Below, one piece after another: positions 20,055 through 32,702 of a stretch of DNA of 64,000 nucleotides. Position 1 is the stretch's first letter. Each line of letters begins with the position of its first letter. Below the pieces are notes generated by a model. The model saw only the letters and a program-made list of their open reading frames with translations, was not told where the DNA came from and did no database searches. Position numbers and translations under genes: made by a program. The DNA comes from Hofstenia miamia (Eukaryota > Xenacoelomorpha > Acoela), in assembly GCA_004352715.1 (NCBI GenBank), contig SCFE01000005.1, forward strand, positions 491,556-555,555, in the 5' to 3' direction.

Positions 20055-22547
20055 CTACTCAATCCAGTTTTGAAAAGTACGCAATTTTTTGGAAGATCCT
20101 AGTTTGTATTGAGAGGCAAAGAGGTTTTCCTTGAGCAATCTCTTGAAAGTTCTTAAATTGGGGGAGTCTCTAATTGTTTTATCTAATCTATTCCACAATT
20201 TGCAAGTCTGTACTACAAAGGAGTTTTGGAAATTTGGACAATTAATTTTTTAATTAAGTATGCACACACCTGCGCGTTTATTGTAAGTTATTGTATCTTT
20301 CAAAAATGAAGTTGACAGAAAATTAGAATTTAACTTTAAATATTGTAAAATACCAGCAGACTGGCATAAATTTTAGTGTATTTTGGTGACAGTATTTGAA
20401 GTTCGTCCAGTTTGTCACCTACTGCTTGTTTGCATATTTGGAATATTGTTGTTATTGGCCAGTTAAATGTCGTGTTAATTCTTTCCTCTTGTAGTACAGA
20501 CAAGCCATTTAGTAAAGTGCGTGCATAATTGAAATTGGAAATAACGAACGTATATAAGAATTGTTTATCTTTACTAACATCTCTTATTTGCTTTAAATAG
20601 TGCATCCCTGCTGCCATTGATTTGATTTTATTGGAAATGAAAATTGAAAAAGTAAGTTGTGAATCTATAGGAACTCCTAGATATGTTATTTCATTGGCTT
20701 GTTTTATTGGTGGTAGACTTTCATCCAGAATTAAAGAAACTGATTTGGCTAATGTTATATATTATACATTCGTCTGTATTGACTACATGATCGTGCTTGC
20801 GTGCAAAATTTAATGTTTTAATGAAAAATTTAAATTTTTATAATAAATAACAGCTTTTGTATAAATTTTAATAAATAATAATGAACAATAATGTAATTGC
20901 GATAAACAAACTGTATGCAATGGTTGAAAGTATAATCTGGTCTTGCATATCTGAAGTGTTATAAGTATCTAACAGAAGCAAATTTTTTGTATCTTTTTTA
21001 GGAGAAAATTATCAAATTTTAAATTTTTGCCAATGTCAACATCAAAGTAACATGATCACTTTGTTTTATTGGAACACTGTTAACGATTAAATCGATCTTG
21101 TTTTTATTTATTTTACGGAATTAAGGGAAAATATAATGAATTGGGTTTTTTCAATATTGATTTTTAATTCATTGGATGAGAAATACCTCGATAGTTTTTC
21201 CGGCATTCATTTGGAGTAAATATCATAAATTTATTTATGCCTACATTAAGTGTTACTTTGTTTTGCATGAAATATTTTGAAATTTTTTTAATGCCTAATT
21301 GTAAATGCTTTGTTGCTATTTTTGGATTTATATTATTACTTATAAGGCAAGTGTCATCAGTCTATTGAAAAATATCCAGATTAACACTTTCATGCATGTC
21401 ATTAACATACAGTGCGAAAAGAATCGGGCCCAGTATTGTCCTTGTGGAACTCCTTTAAATGTGGTGGTATAGTCAGAAAAAGTATTTTCTATACGCACCC
21501 TCTGCCTCCTGTTGCATAAAAAACTATGTATGATTCTTTATCAAAACCGTATTCTCTTAATTTACAGTCCAGAATTGTAAAATCTATACTATCAAAAGCT
21601 TTGCTAATGTCTAAAAGAGCCACAGCTGTACTAACGTTTTTGTTTAGAAATAAGCGAATTTTTTTCCGTGATCAAGTAGTGCATCATTTGTACTAAAACC
21701 TTTTCTGAATCCAAATTGTTTGAAAATTTTTTCCTTATTTAGATAAGTGATTATCTGCTTATTCAATAATTTTTCTAAGGCCTTCGCAAATGGGTTTGTT
21801 ATGGCTATGGGCCTATAATTTTCTACAAGCTGAGGATCTCCTTTTTTAATATTCGAATAATATCTTTAGAGCCCTGGGGAAAGTAGGAAAGAATATAAAA
21901 GAATTGCATTGTTGAAAATGAAGCATAAATGCTGATCAAAGTACTTTAGGTACTTTTTGATTATGAAAATTGGAATGCCTATACTTCCACGCGATTTGTT
22001 TGGATCAAGTTCTTGCACAACTTTCTGTAATTCATGTCTTGTAACATATCTAAAAGAGAATTTTGCAGAATGATTAGTAACAGGCGACCTTGGAATAATT
22101 TGGCCTTTGTAAATACCTTGATTTCTAAAAAACATTATTTAAATGATCTGCAATATCTTTAGTATTCGAAGTTACCTTTTGTTTTATTCTTAAATTTCTA
22201 ATTGTAGTGCTTAAACCCTTTTCTCGGTTTGTGAATTTGTTAAGAAACTTCCACTTTACCTTACATGATGTCAGACGCTGGTATGCTATCTTGTTGGTTT
22301 TAATTCGGTATTCTTGTTTTAACTGATCTAGCTTTGATACTATTTCCTGATACTGTGCCTCTGTGATGTCTGCATCTGAAGAATTTAAGTTATGCCATGC
22401 TTTCCGCTTAACGTCTTCTTGCTTTATGACTTCACTGCTTTTGTAACAATATTTTGTATTTGGTTTTATGTACTTTGATTTTCGAGGAGCAAATTTATCA
22501 AGAGCATGTCTCAGTTCCTTTATAACAAACTCCATCATTTTGTTCAC
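20055..22547 (-). pseudogene. LINE reverse transcriptase and C-terminal domain, broken
   Basis: Reading down from 22547: the linker KSKYIKPNTKYCYKSSEVIK and REKGLSTTIRNLRIKQKV, then the RT start KFSFRYVTRHELQKVVQELD and IGIPIFIIKKYLKYFDQHL. Frameshifts near 21880 follow. The rest is visible in pieces: a GFRKGFSTNDAL-like block near 21700, block B around GPILFALYVNDMHE near 21430-21400, and block C as stop-TDDTCLIS near 21360, where YADD has mutated. The C-terminal domain is clear at 20336-20617 and in SFVVQTCKLWNRLDKTIRD, ending at FQNWIE-stop near 20055. Same protein type as the 5.4-7.2 kb LINE. Confidence 0.8.
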
Positions 22548-23071
22548 ATCGTCCAGTGTGTATAGATAGTTCCATGGTATATTGTCCAGTTCTTTTCTAA
22601 ATCCCCCAAAATGTATACATCATTTTTATACTCCATGGCATTCAGTATCTCTGGCTTCTTAAATGAAAGAAATTTATAACTGTTTTGTTTCTTTGGTGAA
22701 TATGTGACTTTAATAAGACTTCCCAATCCATGGTGATTCTGATTGCTGTTGATTTCTGCCCAGAGAGTTTCAAATTTTTCATGTGAAATTTCCAAATTCT
22801 CACGTCTTATTGGGCACAGAAATTTGTCCCAATTAACATCAGCCCGCCTCCACGATATAAGCGGTTTTTTTGCAAATATTGAGAACTTAGGCTTATTGTA
22901 GTTAAACATTTCACAATGTTCAGTACTGAGCCACGTTTCAGTTATCGCCCAGATTGTATTTGGCCCTAAGACATTAAAAATGTCTTGGAATTGTAGTTTA
23001 TGTGCCGGTAAACTTCTAGCTTTAATGTAAAGAAATCTTAAATTTGAAGAGAAATTTTTAGTAATTGGCAA
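22544..23071 (-). pseudogene. APE-type endonuclease domain of the LINE, degraded
   Basis: The minus-strand text NLRFLYIKARSLPAHKLQF, then WAITETWLS, is the N-terminal half of an apurinic-like endonuclease; the Glu of ETWL is catalytic in the family. Later parts include LWAEINSN, VTYSPK and ILGDLEKN, the latter corresponding to the GDFN motif. The usual glycine-rich middle section is deleted and the C-terminal SDH part is missing, so it cannot nick DNA. The frame stays open for ~176 codons, but homology shows it is a relic. Confidence 0.75.
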
Positions 23072-23095
23072 AAGTTCACTATTATCATAAATTTT

Positions 23096-23143
23096 TGGCT
23101 CGGGATTCCAATGAACATCCCCTGCTTAAATTAACAGTTGGGT
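23096..23143 (-). other. 2A-like peptide relic upstream of the LINE endonuclease
   Basis: In frame with the endonuclease, the minus strand reads TQLLI-stop-AGDVHWNPEP. This resembles the ribosome-skipping 2A consensus (hydrophobic run, then D-V/I-E-x-N-P-G-P), here with PGP changed to PEP and a stop just before. Such motifs are known at the N-terminus of some APE-type LINE proteins. It is non-functional now. Confidence 0.5.
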
Positions 23144-23150
23144 GAATAAT

Positions 23151-23153
23151 AAA

Positions 23154-23190
<37 letters not shown>

Positions 23191-23198
23191 TATATATT
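23151..23198. repeat. (AAT)n plus short (TA)n
   Basis: About 13 AAT units followed by tatatata, marking the upstream edge of the minus-strand LINE. Confidence 0.9.
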
Positions 23199-23921
23199 TT
23201 AAAACTTGTATTATAAAACATTTGACTCTATTGTAAAAATATGATGTTATTAAAAAAAGAATGACACTTTATAATTGCTTTTCTTTTTATTATTGTAATT
23301 TTGACACCTTTCGAAAAACCAATATACTTAGTTATAAAATAATAGGCATCGAATTTCGTGACAGTAAGCAATGTTTTTTATGTACTGATTATTGCTCTAA
23401 AATTTTAAGCTATTTTATTCAATTCCAAATCACTTTTGTTATGTTTACATTGAGACTTCATATTGCCTAATATTTTAACTACATATAAAAATACCTAACT
23501 CTAGAAAACTAAAATTGTATTATTTTCAATTACCTCAAGTAGAATTTACATTCTACATCATATATCTTTCAAAAGACGCAGACTTTAATTAAACAGTTCG
23601 GACTTTAGAACTAATGAAGACAATGAAGTTTGCTATAATTTCATTCTTCAAGAAAACAAATGAAATGTCCCAAATAATTATATATTGGAAACATGAGGTA
23701 GACATCCAGACAGTTTTGTCGGATATTTTCTTTTGATGATTCAGAAAATGTAAGGAAAATCTATAAAATGAATATTTTATGAAAACTTTATGCTATTATA
23801 AATTTAATTTCGTATAGAGAATAGAAACCTAAGCTCATATTTAATTTTCTTTCATGCATTATGATTGCATGGAAATATTTTCTAAAGTTTTGTTGTGAAA
23901 TTTGAATTTGTATGAAATCTG
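23199..23921. other. No gene seen
   Basis: AT-rich sequence with short chance frames only. Confidence 0.5.
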
Positions 23922-23929
23922 GTTTAATA

Positions 23930-24655
23930 CAAAGGTGCCGCTTATTATATGGTACCATACCATTATGTACCATATTATAGATACCATAATGGTATGATAG
24001 AAAAAAATTTATGGCCATTATGGATGTAAATCTATAAATTAATTGCTACATATACCGAATTTATAATTAGTTTCAATAAAATTGGTAAACTTACTGTCAT
24101 ATGTCTTAAATTTATAAAATTTGAATGGGTATAAATATTCATTTTACAAATATTTTGAACCAAGAAACATTTTAATAAGATAACAATTTTTAAAAGTGTT
24201 CCAAATGTTTAACAAGCAGTTTCAGCAGATTGTAGACAAATACAAAAGATGAAGTTGTTTCCTTTTTGTAATAGTGGATTGCAAACAAATACTGACAATA
24301 AAATTGTTTCAAAATTTATCATGGTTTCCGATAACAAAGCACATTGTATTCGAAAACAAACAAAAAATAATTGGTCTATTAGTTTATTTTAAAATTCGTT
24401 CTGAGACCTACTGCTTGTGCCTTGTGATATCACTACAATTTCATATTACACAAACAGGGTTGTCTTTTAATTGCAGCTTGCAATTTGTTATTCAATATTA
24501 GAAATCACTCTATTTAATTGGTATTAGGTCTTACCATATTTTACATAATGGCCATTACGACCATAATGTATGGACGAAATTTAAAATATGGCCATTATGG
24601 ATTGCTAAAATATTTCACCTTACCATATATGGCCATACCATAAACAGGACCCCTG
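23930..24655. mobile_element. hAT-type non-autonomous element (726 bp)
   Basis: Flanks GTTTAATA (23922-23929) and GCTTAATA (24656-24663) match at 7 of 8 positions. The ends are CAAAGGTGCC and, complemented, CAGGGGTCCTG. Inside both ends the words ATGGCCAT, CCATTATGG and GGTACCAT are iterated (about 23950-24020 and 24536-24645). The middle has no recognised transposase. Confidence 0.65.
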
Positions 24656-24663
24656 GCTTAATA

Positions 24664-26492
24664 TCCTTAAAGTTTAGTATTTATAAAAGACAAATTTTGA
24701 TTCTTTAATAAAAAATTCCATGTTATTAAAATGTAAACATATGATTTTTCTCACATAAAAAAACAAAATGTTTAAAATTGATCAACATCCATATAGAACT
24801 AGTAAGATTTTCACATTAAGAATAACAACGAATAAGTGTCATTCTAACTAAAAATTAGCTTAGCCCCAAGGCGCTCCAGCGTTCCCCCCAGCGCTCCGGC
24901 CTAAATAACTTGAAACGGTGTCGCATGTATAATTACGTAATACCCGCCATAACTAGCCCAGTCATTTTTTGCAATTTGTAATGGTTTCATTAAAATATTT
25001 TGTCTTTGTGCATGGGGCACATTTTTCAAACATCGGATATTTCATTTAAAAAAGTAAATATTTTCATGTACTTCAGCACATGAATAATTTTTATCATGAA
25101 TGTTCAACATAAACTTTTAGAAAATAGTTTTAAAATGTCGACAACACTGTTTGTATATTTAAAAATGCAATTTGCAGCTTAGTGTTAAGACGTATGTCCT
25201 TGTAACAGCATGTAATTTCTTGATATATTTCATTAAGATATGAATGAAAATATTGCATACACTTGCATTTATTACGTATCTAATAAAATTATTTACATTT
25301 TAAACTGCGTCTGTAATGATATTGCAGTAAATATTATATAACGCCATCTATGGCAAGTTTTGGGAATTATTTCAAAATGCAATTAGATAAATTCGTAGAT
25401 AACTTTATTCAATAGTAAGTATATCCTTCAATATGCTAATATCATCACAATAATAACAAAGGCAAATAATGATATTTATCATCATTTGGTCTTGCAATCA
25501 TAAAAAAATCTTAAACGTTTTGTGTGTTTAGTCTACTGAGAATAAGGTAATTGATTATTCTTCAATATCTTTACAAATAAAATTGAAAATAATGTAACAC
25601 ATGAATGATTAAGGGTCTTAGATTATGAAAAAATAGATGAATCTGAGCAAACACTATTGTTGAAGGATGCGGTGAAGCATGCCTATTAATAGGTCTTGAA
25701 TGACTTCAAGGACTAGTAGTTTTCTACAGATTTCCCAATTGTTTTGGGTCATGCTTCTTGTGTGTTCACAAAATCTTTAAGAAATTACTCCAAAATATTA
25801 TCCTTAAGCTTAGTTAGAGTATTTTCTAAAACCATCGTATGCAGGGTTTGAAATCGACACATCTTTTTCTACAATTACTCATGACCCAACCCGACTCGTC
25901 TAACTTTCACCTGTAACTCGACCTGGTCAAAGAGGATTGCTAGCATAATGCACATAAAAAGTTTTAGCATAAAAGCATCAATAAAAACAATATAAAATCA
26001 ATGAAGAAATACAAAAATAATTAGAATTTTAAAGGAAATCATATATTCAAGCGTTTAGCCCACTTCTTACCCTGATCGCATGCTATGATAAAACTACAGT
26101 GTTATTGAGATTAAAACATACTGCTTCTACGCAAAAAAGAAGGGTATAACTTTTTAAATAATTTTTTTTAAAAATATTTCAGATTTTTTGTAATAATTAC
26201 AAATTCATCACAATTCACAGCCACTTAGTTAATAAATATTGGGGTTTTAAGGAATTGTTTTAAAAATAAGGTTTAATGTATATTTTTACACACAGCAATG
26301 CATTGCAAAATAAAAAAAATTTTTGATATATTTAAACAATCGTCACAATATATTTGAGAACTAAATGTGTTGTGTTGTACAACAATCATTTCCTTTGTGC
26401 AGTACTTCATTGAAAATATTACAAAAGAGAAATACTTATTGCCTAAATAAGGTAATTACCATAAATTTTACTAAATATTTTATGTTGGTCTT
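24664..26492. other. No gene; GC-rich patch at 24865-24902
   Basis: AT-rich except for a short C/G-rich block with the word GCGCTCC twice (24873-24879 and 24893-24899) around TTCCCCCC. Repeat C lies at 24985-25140. A diffuse run of acccgactcg/actcgacctgg at 25890-25930 may be an old hAT edge. Confidence 0.5.
24985..25140 (+). repeat. Unclassified interspersed repeat C, copy 1
   Basis: Alignable with 52035-52260: shared blocks include tttttcaaa.atcg, ttcatttaaaa.a.gtaaatatt, ttcatgtacttca and tagaaaat.gt. The family is unknown. Confidence 0.45.
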
Positions 26493-26496
26493 CTAA

Positions 26497-26751
26497 CCCT
26501 AGAATAATCTTGCTCTGACACACTCACTAACTAACTTGCTAGTGACAATTGTCACTATTAAAAGAAACCGCTAAAATTTATTGCAAAAAGCTTTATTGAA
26601 GAAACGGATAATATTTTAAAAAACACGATATTTAACATATCTAAAATTCAAAGAAAATTATGTTCAAATAGTTTAAAGACCTTCAGAATCAATTTTGCGA
26701 AGCCTATCTCTGGTAAAAGTGTCAATTGTCACTAGCAGGAGAGTTCTAGGG
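26497..26751. mobile_element. CTAA-flanked MITE (255 bp), possibly piggyBac-like
   Basis: The ends are CCCTAGAA (26497) and its complement TTCTAGGG (to 26751), flanked by CTAA at 26493-26496 and 26752-26755. Subterminal inverted blocks match: GCTAGTGACAATTGTCAC at 26538-26555 and its near-complement GTGTCAATTGTCACTAGC at 26719-26736. The 14-bp core GTGACAATTGTCAC is itself palindromic. A four-base TTAA-like duplication and CCCT tip fit piggyBac-type elements, but no transposase is present. Confidence 0.6.
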
Positions 26752-26755
26752 CTAA

Positions 26756-29338
26756 CTACACTTTCATTAAAATGAGCTGAAGCAAGATATTAATGTTTTC
26801 TGATTGCGTAAATTCAAATTAGGTTAAAACTGAATTTGAATTGCACTAATTGTTTTTAAGATGGATCTCATAAGTCTTTTGAATTTGAGTAAACATCTAA
26901 AGAGATTTATTCGAATTTCCACATTTTGTGACAGAAACGCAGACAACAACTATTCCATTTCCTAAACTGCAGCCATTTTCCAAGAATACATAGAAAACCA
27001 TTATTCACCTAGAATTCATAATAAAAAGTAATTTTAATTATTACTGGGATGCTATGCTTTTTAATTGCAAAGACAAGAAATCCCTAATGAGATAGCCTTA
27101 AAATTGTTGCAATTATTACTCCTAAATATTTTCATGCAACGTAGTCCCTAATTTAATACATAATTTATGGTAGAAATTATGTTATTAAATTAATGCATCT
27201 CTCGCATATTTTCATAAAAACTGATTATTGACCAGTGGCTATATCGTATAGTCATTACTTGCAAAGAAATAATGAGCGCTGATACATACACATATTTGCT
27301 CTGTATACATAGCTTTACTTTCTAAACTTTCCATTGTATCGGTTTTTTTTAAAACATTATATCTAAACATATTAAGAAATTTGGAATTATATGGATATGA
27401 ACACAGTTATGGATAGGTGTGCTTCACCCTCATCGTGAACATTTTTGCCAAAAATAACTTCATTGACTTAGAGTAACGTTAAAGTGTTAACAATTTTTCA
27501 ATGAAACATCGGATTTTATTACGACACTTAAAATTCTCCTCACATATAATGTTGCAATAATAATGATGCAGCAACGACTAATCTTAACTATATTATTTCG
27601 GTAGATATATCGGCCAACAAGCCTTGTTCAGGATGTAAATAACAAATATATACATTATTTTTAAAAAACCATCACAGATGGTAAAAATGCCTGAGTTAAG
27701 TAAGGTTATCATTAGAATAGATCACGAATACAATCACTGTTTAATGTCGCTCGCTGTCTCTCGCATATCAACATTATATGTATTTTCAAAACATATAATA
27801 TGAAGTAATTTTTAATGAAAATTCAAAAAAATCAATTTGTTTTGTAATGTAAGGATAATAAATTTTTGTGATATACATAATAAAGTATATCATCTATCCG
27901 TCTATTTAAATTATATAGTAAATGTTGAATATGGCATGAGATACTTCACGTATTCTGTTTTCTCCCTCACGCCCCTTTTCCCTATTCTTGGTTCAGTTAT
28001 AAACTGCATTGCATGTTCCATGCATTCCATTAGGTTGTTTTTGCAAAAAAATTATTATTTTCATTCTCCACGTTTTCGACATTTAATATTTTCAGTTAAA
28101 ATATTATATTTATGTTTTATAAACAATTTTAAAAAATTTAATCCTAAAATGTTAAAATTCATTGCAAAGACCCATTTTTCAAGTCTTTGATAGTTTTTTG
28201 AATAAATCTTCGAAGAAGTCATTCATCATCACAAAATCTTGCATACACTCTGATTTTTAGTGTTGACGAAGTCAGGATGTGATGTGTTCTTATTCAAAAA
28301 GCTGATTATATGGAGAAATTAATTCTAGTATTGTTGACAATTATGAATATAGAACAAATACTGCAAAATTGCGTAAATTCCACTAAGATTATAGCACAAA
28401 CTGTGATAATATATCGTACTACGAAAATCCGAATTAATTACAGTTTGATAGAACATATAGTTTAATGCCTTCGTTATAGAAACAATGCCTCACTTTAGAA
28501 TTACTCTTAAATTGGCTAAATTCATTTCATTTCTTTCAAAACTCAAATGAATAAAGACAGCTCCTGTATTAAAAGTGCACAAATAATATAGTTTTGAAAT
28601 AAAAGTTCCATTAATTATATCGTAGATGAAGTATGGTCACGCCCCGGTAATTCAATCAAACCATCGAGTACTTATTTAGGAATTTACTCAACAAGGCTAC
28701 CGAAATCAAATGTATAAGTAACTTGCGTATTCTTTTTACAAACTTTACTATTCTTTCAAACAACTTTAAAGTATTTATTCATATAAAGAAAAATTATGTA
28801 AATATAATTTATTTAATTAATCGAAAAGTTGATAAGAAACATTAAGGAAATGAAAATTTCTTCAAAATTTCTTCTCAAAAATTCCATTGCGAAGGACATT
28901 TGAAAGAATAAGTAACTACCATTTAAAAATCGTATTTGCGCGAAATTTAAATTTAATTAGTGCAGAAGCATTCATGTTTAAGCCACCTTCATGCATATTA
29001 ATTAACGAAATTGCTTCGATAATAGTGATGCTTAAATTCTGGAAGCTGTTGTGCCAGGTCACACTCTCATGGCAATGCTGTCACATATTAAAATTTCAAG
29101 ACACGCTTACCAACTTAAATATTTTTGTCATGCTAATATATCAATGATTTTTTTTCATATTTATTTTTGATTGAAATCTTGTAAAAGTAACAATTGTTAG
29201 TTACAACAAAATGTAGAACATTTTCTCAATCACTAACAACAATTTTTTCTATTAATAGCATATAAAACAACTTTATAAAAGCAATAAAGGTTGCAAACGT
29301 TCAATGTTGTCTGTCAAATTTAGAAGTTTAGTGCATGT
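26756..29338. other. No gene seen
   Basis: AT-rich DNA. The longest frame (27837-28190, +) is rich in Phe, Ile and Asn as expected from composition and shows no domain. Confidence 0.5.
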
Positions 29339-29470
29339 TTAACCCTAAACAGCACGATGTATCTTTAACGGTACAAACTCTTTTGTCAATATTTTCCAAC
29401 AAGTTTCTCCAAATATATACGGGAATTTGGAAATCCTGAGATATTTACACATCTATGTCTAAGTGTACTC
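29339..29470 (+). repeat. TTAA-bounded element end, piggyBac-like
   Basis: TTAA-CCCTAAACAGC followed by an imperfect palindrome (GTATCTTTAACGGTAC) resembles TTAA-CCTTAAACAGC plus GTCCGTTTTAAAGGAC at 57959-58000. The two sequences stay loosely alignable for about 100 bp (tttctccaaa, aaat.ttgag). No partner end was found nearby. Confidence 0.4.
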
Positions 29471-29929
29471 CACCTGTATGATGAACATTTGTGATACAAA
29501 ATAAACCTGATCCTGAATTACGTGAAAATAGAAATAAACATTTTGATAGAGAATTTTAGCTACAATCAATTTATAATAGTGAAGGAATGTATGTGTGTCA
29601 TTTTAGAAAATATAATTCGTTCTTTTGGTGATAGATTTGAGTTGTTTTATTTAACTAAATCTCGATAATTTCATCTTAGATGTTTGGCATGATATATTAT
29701 TGATATATTAATGCTTGTACATACAGCAATTATCCATGCTACACGTTCAGTTTCAATTAGGATTTATTATATTCAAAATCAACATAATTAGGTTAAGAAC
29801 TTAATAAAAATGGTAGAATGTAATTACAACACTTATATCGATAGAGTTAAGTACAAACTGTTGAGTTAATTCTTCAGTGTTTACTTTGCAACTTGTCATA
29901 CAGGTGGCACATCTCTCATTTCAAGATGT

Positions 29930-30310
29930 TCGACTAGTTGGTTGAATGGGTCATTCATAAAAATGCGGTGGTCTTCTTTGTTTTTTCAGTCTTCTTTGGT
30001 TCATTAGTTGTATCGGGGTTGATAACTGAGTAGGTAAAGTAATATCTTGGCCTTCTTTTATATTGGTATTCTCTTTAGGACTGATTTTTTGGAAACTGTT
30101 ATATGAATGCTGAAGATTGTAACCAATTCTTATATCAATCAAATGACTTATATTTCTCCTAATCAATTCGTTTCCAATCTTAATATATTATATGGGACTA
30201 TCGGATTTCCTCACCATCCATCCCGTTGCATTTTTGAGTGAGGTTATTCGCACCTTTGTTCCTGTAAATAGTTCCACACGATTCTTGTTTTTTCTATAGT
30301 ATATGGTTTT
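29930..30310 (-). pseudogene. Possible LTR-retrotransposon Pol C-terminal fragment
   Basis: On the minus strand one frame reads RVELFTGTKVRITSLKNATG, then WMVRKSDSPI and, after a stop, ELIRRNISHLIDI, followed by a polar tail ending PPHFYE. The layout, a small basic region with a closing R-R-x-x-x-H-L motif, resembles the tail after the integrase core in Ty3/gypsy-type Pol proteins. No integrase catalytic core is visible upstream, so this is a weak call; it may be chance. Confidence 0.25.
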
Positions 30311-31320
30311 CTTCTCTTCTTGGTAGCTTGCTGCTCCATAGCAAATGCTTTACAACAAACAAACGTGGGCTTTAGTTGTTTTGAGTTCGTAGGCATACAT
30401 GAACGCAATCTTCTGCTGCATAATAACTATTCGTATTGTCATTCTAAAATAATTGGATTTTTTGAAAGATTTGAAGGGTTTTCGCTGCTCTTTACTTTGT
30501 TTCTGGCAAACTGCCTATAAATAATTAAATATATGAATATATGCCAGACCATAATTGTGACGCAATAGGTTGCAAAAAAAACTTTCAGCGCCACGAAAAA
30601 TATAATTAGTACATGTACACTATATAGCTTTAATCCAATAAAACATAATTTGATGACAAATAATAAAAATTAAGTCAATTTTCAAAAGCTTAAGTCATTT
30701 TGAATTATTGCTATTATTGTTATTTGATTGGAGGATGTAAAGCCCACTTCCAAAAACGTTGGCAAGCCGATTTCTTGGAAACGATAAAGAATTTGTAGCT
30801 ATGAAATTGACTATTTCTGAGAAAAAAACCAATCCTTTCCCCAAAATTATCCCAGCCTAATGGATAAAAAAAATATTAAGTTATGAAAAATGTCTAAATT
30901 TTAAATATGAGTAAGAATTGTCTTCCAATGAGATATTATAATTAGAATGTATATCATACTTAAAAAGTTTCCATTTTCGAGGACCATAACGAGTGGCTCT
31001 TGATCTGTACTGTACATATGTTTTAGCTATATTTGATTTGAATTAATGTTAAAAGCTAAAAGCAGTTTAAAAATTTTGTATGAGACACTTTACTTTAAAT
31101 TACTTTGATGAAGCAAATTTTGAAGAAACCTCATTAAGTAGTTAAATACATTAGCGCGACCATCAGGAATTAATGCGAAATTTCTACATATAAGCAGCCC
31201 GCTGAAAAATCTTTGATAATACAAAGATATTTCAGTCCAAATATTAGCATAGCATGGAAAGGAGATGTTTTAATCGTTTTTCCTTGTAATATGAAACACA
31301 TTTTTTAATTAAATTTTATA
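30311..31320. other. No gene seen
   Basis: No recognisable coding or repeat structure. Confidence 0.5.
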
Positions 31321-31326
31321 AACATA

Positions 31327-31635
31327 ATATATATATATACTTTTTATATATATATANNNNNNNNNNNNNNNNNNNNNNNNNNNNNNNNNNNNNNNNNNNN
31401 NNNNNNNNNNNNNNNNNNNNNNNNNNNNNNNNNNNNNNNNNNNNNNNNNNNNNNNNNNNNNNNNNNNNNNNNNNNNNNNNNNNNNNNNNNNNNNNNNNNN
31501 NNNNNNNNNNNNNNNNNNNNNNNNNNNNNNNNNNNNNNNNNNNNNNNNNNNNNNNNNNNNNNNNNNNNNNNNNNNNNNNNNNNNNNNNNNNNNNNNNNNN
31601 NNNNNNNNNNNNNNNNNATATATATATATATATAT
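31327..31635. repeat. (TA)n microsatellite with gap 31357-31617
   Basis: TA runs on both sides of 261 N. Confidence 0.9.
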
Positions 31636-32370
31636 TTCAGTAGAAATTGGCTCTTTGCCAGACAAAACGACATTTTTTAGAATTTATAAAGCGTCATTTT
31701 TTTTTCAATTTTGCTTAGAAAATCGTGAGTTGAGCATATATGTGTTCTTGTATTATAAAATAAATATTCTAACAATTAAAAAAGTTTTGCAAAATTTCTT
31801 CAGATTTTATATAAAATTTGCCAAAAAATTATATATGACGCTTTGTCTTTTTCATGTTTTTGTTACTGTTAAAAAACAGAATATTGATAACACTTAGAAA
31901 TTGATAAATCTTAAAAGGACAAAAATATTAGAAATTATTTGACTAACAAAAACTTGAAAGTAAGCAATGCTGCAATCTACCATCCAACATGAAATTTTTT
32001 ATTTAATTACATTTTGCCGCCATCCCAAAACGAAAAAAAAATATAATTGTTATTGCAGTGCCTTAAATGAAAGCACATGTTTTCTGGTCAATGAGCACCT
32101 CTAAATCTCGTCCAATAATGAAAAAGAAGGTAAATGTAATAAATGTACCTTTATTTAATTTTTGAGTTTACAAGAACTGTTGTTTTAATGTTCTTTACTA
32201 CACATTTATCATTAGCTGAAATGAAATGTCCAACACTATTCAGTTATGTATATAGTAAATTTGATAATTTAAACTGATAAAAACTTACAGCCAGATTATG
32301 CGCTTCAAACGTGTAAAAATATTTTTGTATAAAGAAAAGGAAGTTTATTTTAGCAAAATGGTCCACAATA
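31636..32370. other. No gene seen
   Basis: AT-rich sequence, chance frames only. Confidence 0.5.
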
Positions 32371-32375
32371 ATTTT

Positions 32376-32702
32376 TACTGACAAAGCGCAAAATTTTAAT
32401 TTCTTGGTATATTGACAAAGCGCCAAATATAAATGGAAAAGTGACAAAGCGCCCAATATAAATGGACACAAAGTGACAAAACGCCTGATATAAATATATA
32501 TATATNNNNNNNNNNNNNNNNNNNNNNNNNNNNNNNNNNNNNNNNNNNNNNNNNNNNNNNNNNNNNNNNNNNNNNNNNNNNNNNNNNNNNNNNNNNNNNN
32601 NNNNNNNNNNNNNNNNNATATTGACAAAGCGCCAAATATAAATGGAAAAGTGACAAAGCGCCCAATATAAATGGACACAAAGTGACAAAACGCCTGATAT
32701 AA

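Larger units (their letters stand above)
18323..23150 (-). mobile_element. APE-type LINE (CR1/Jockey-like), near full length, interrupted by a Tc1-like element
   Basis: On the minus strand the order is: 2A-like motif, APE endonuclease, linker, reverse transcriptase, C-terminal domain (stop at about 20055), then a 3' UTR split by the Tc1-like insertion and ending near (ATT)n at 18301-18325. The upstream edge is an (AAT)n tract at 23151-23190. All coding blocks are decayed by stops and shifts. Confidence 0.75.

Noticed and set aside
27837-28190. 117-codon plus-strand frame with hydrophobic stretches
   Set aside because: Composition is what AT-rich DNA gives by chance; no start context, homology or neighbours support it.
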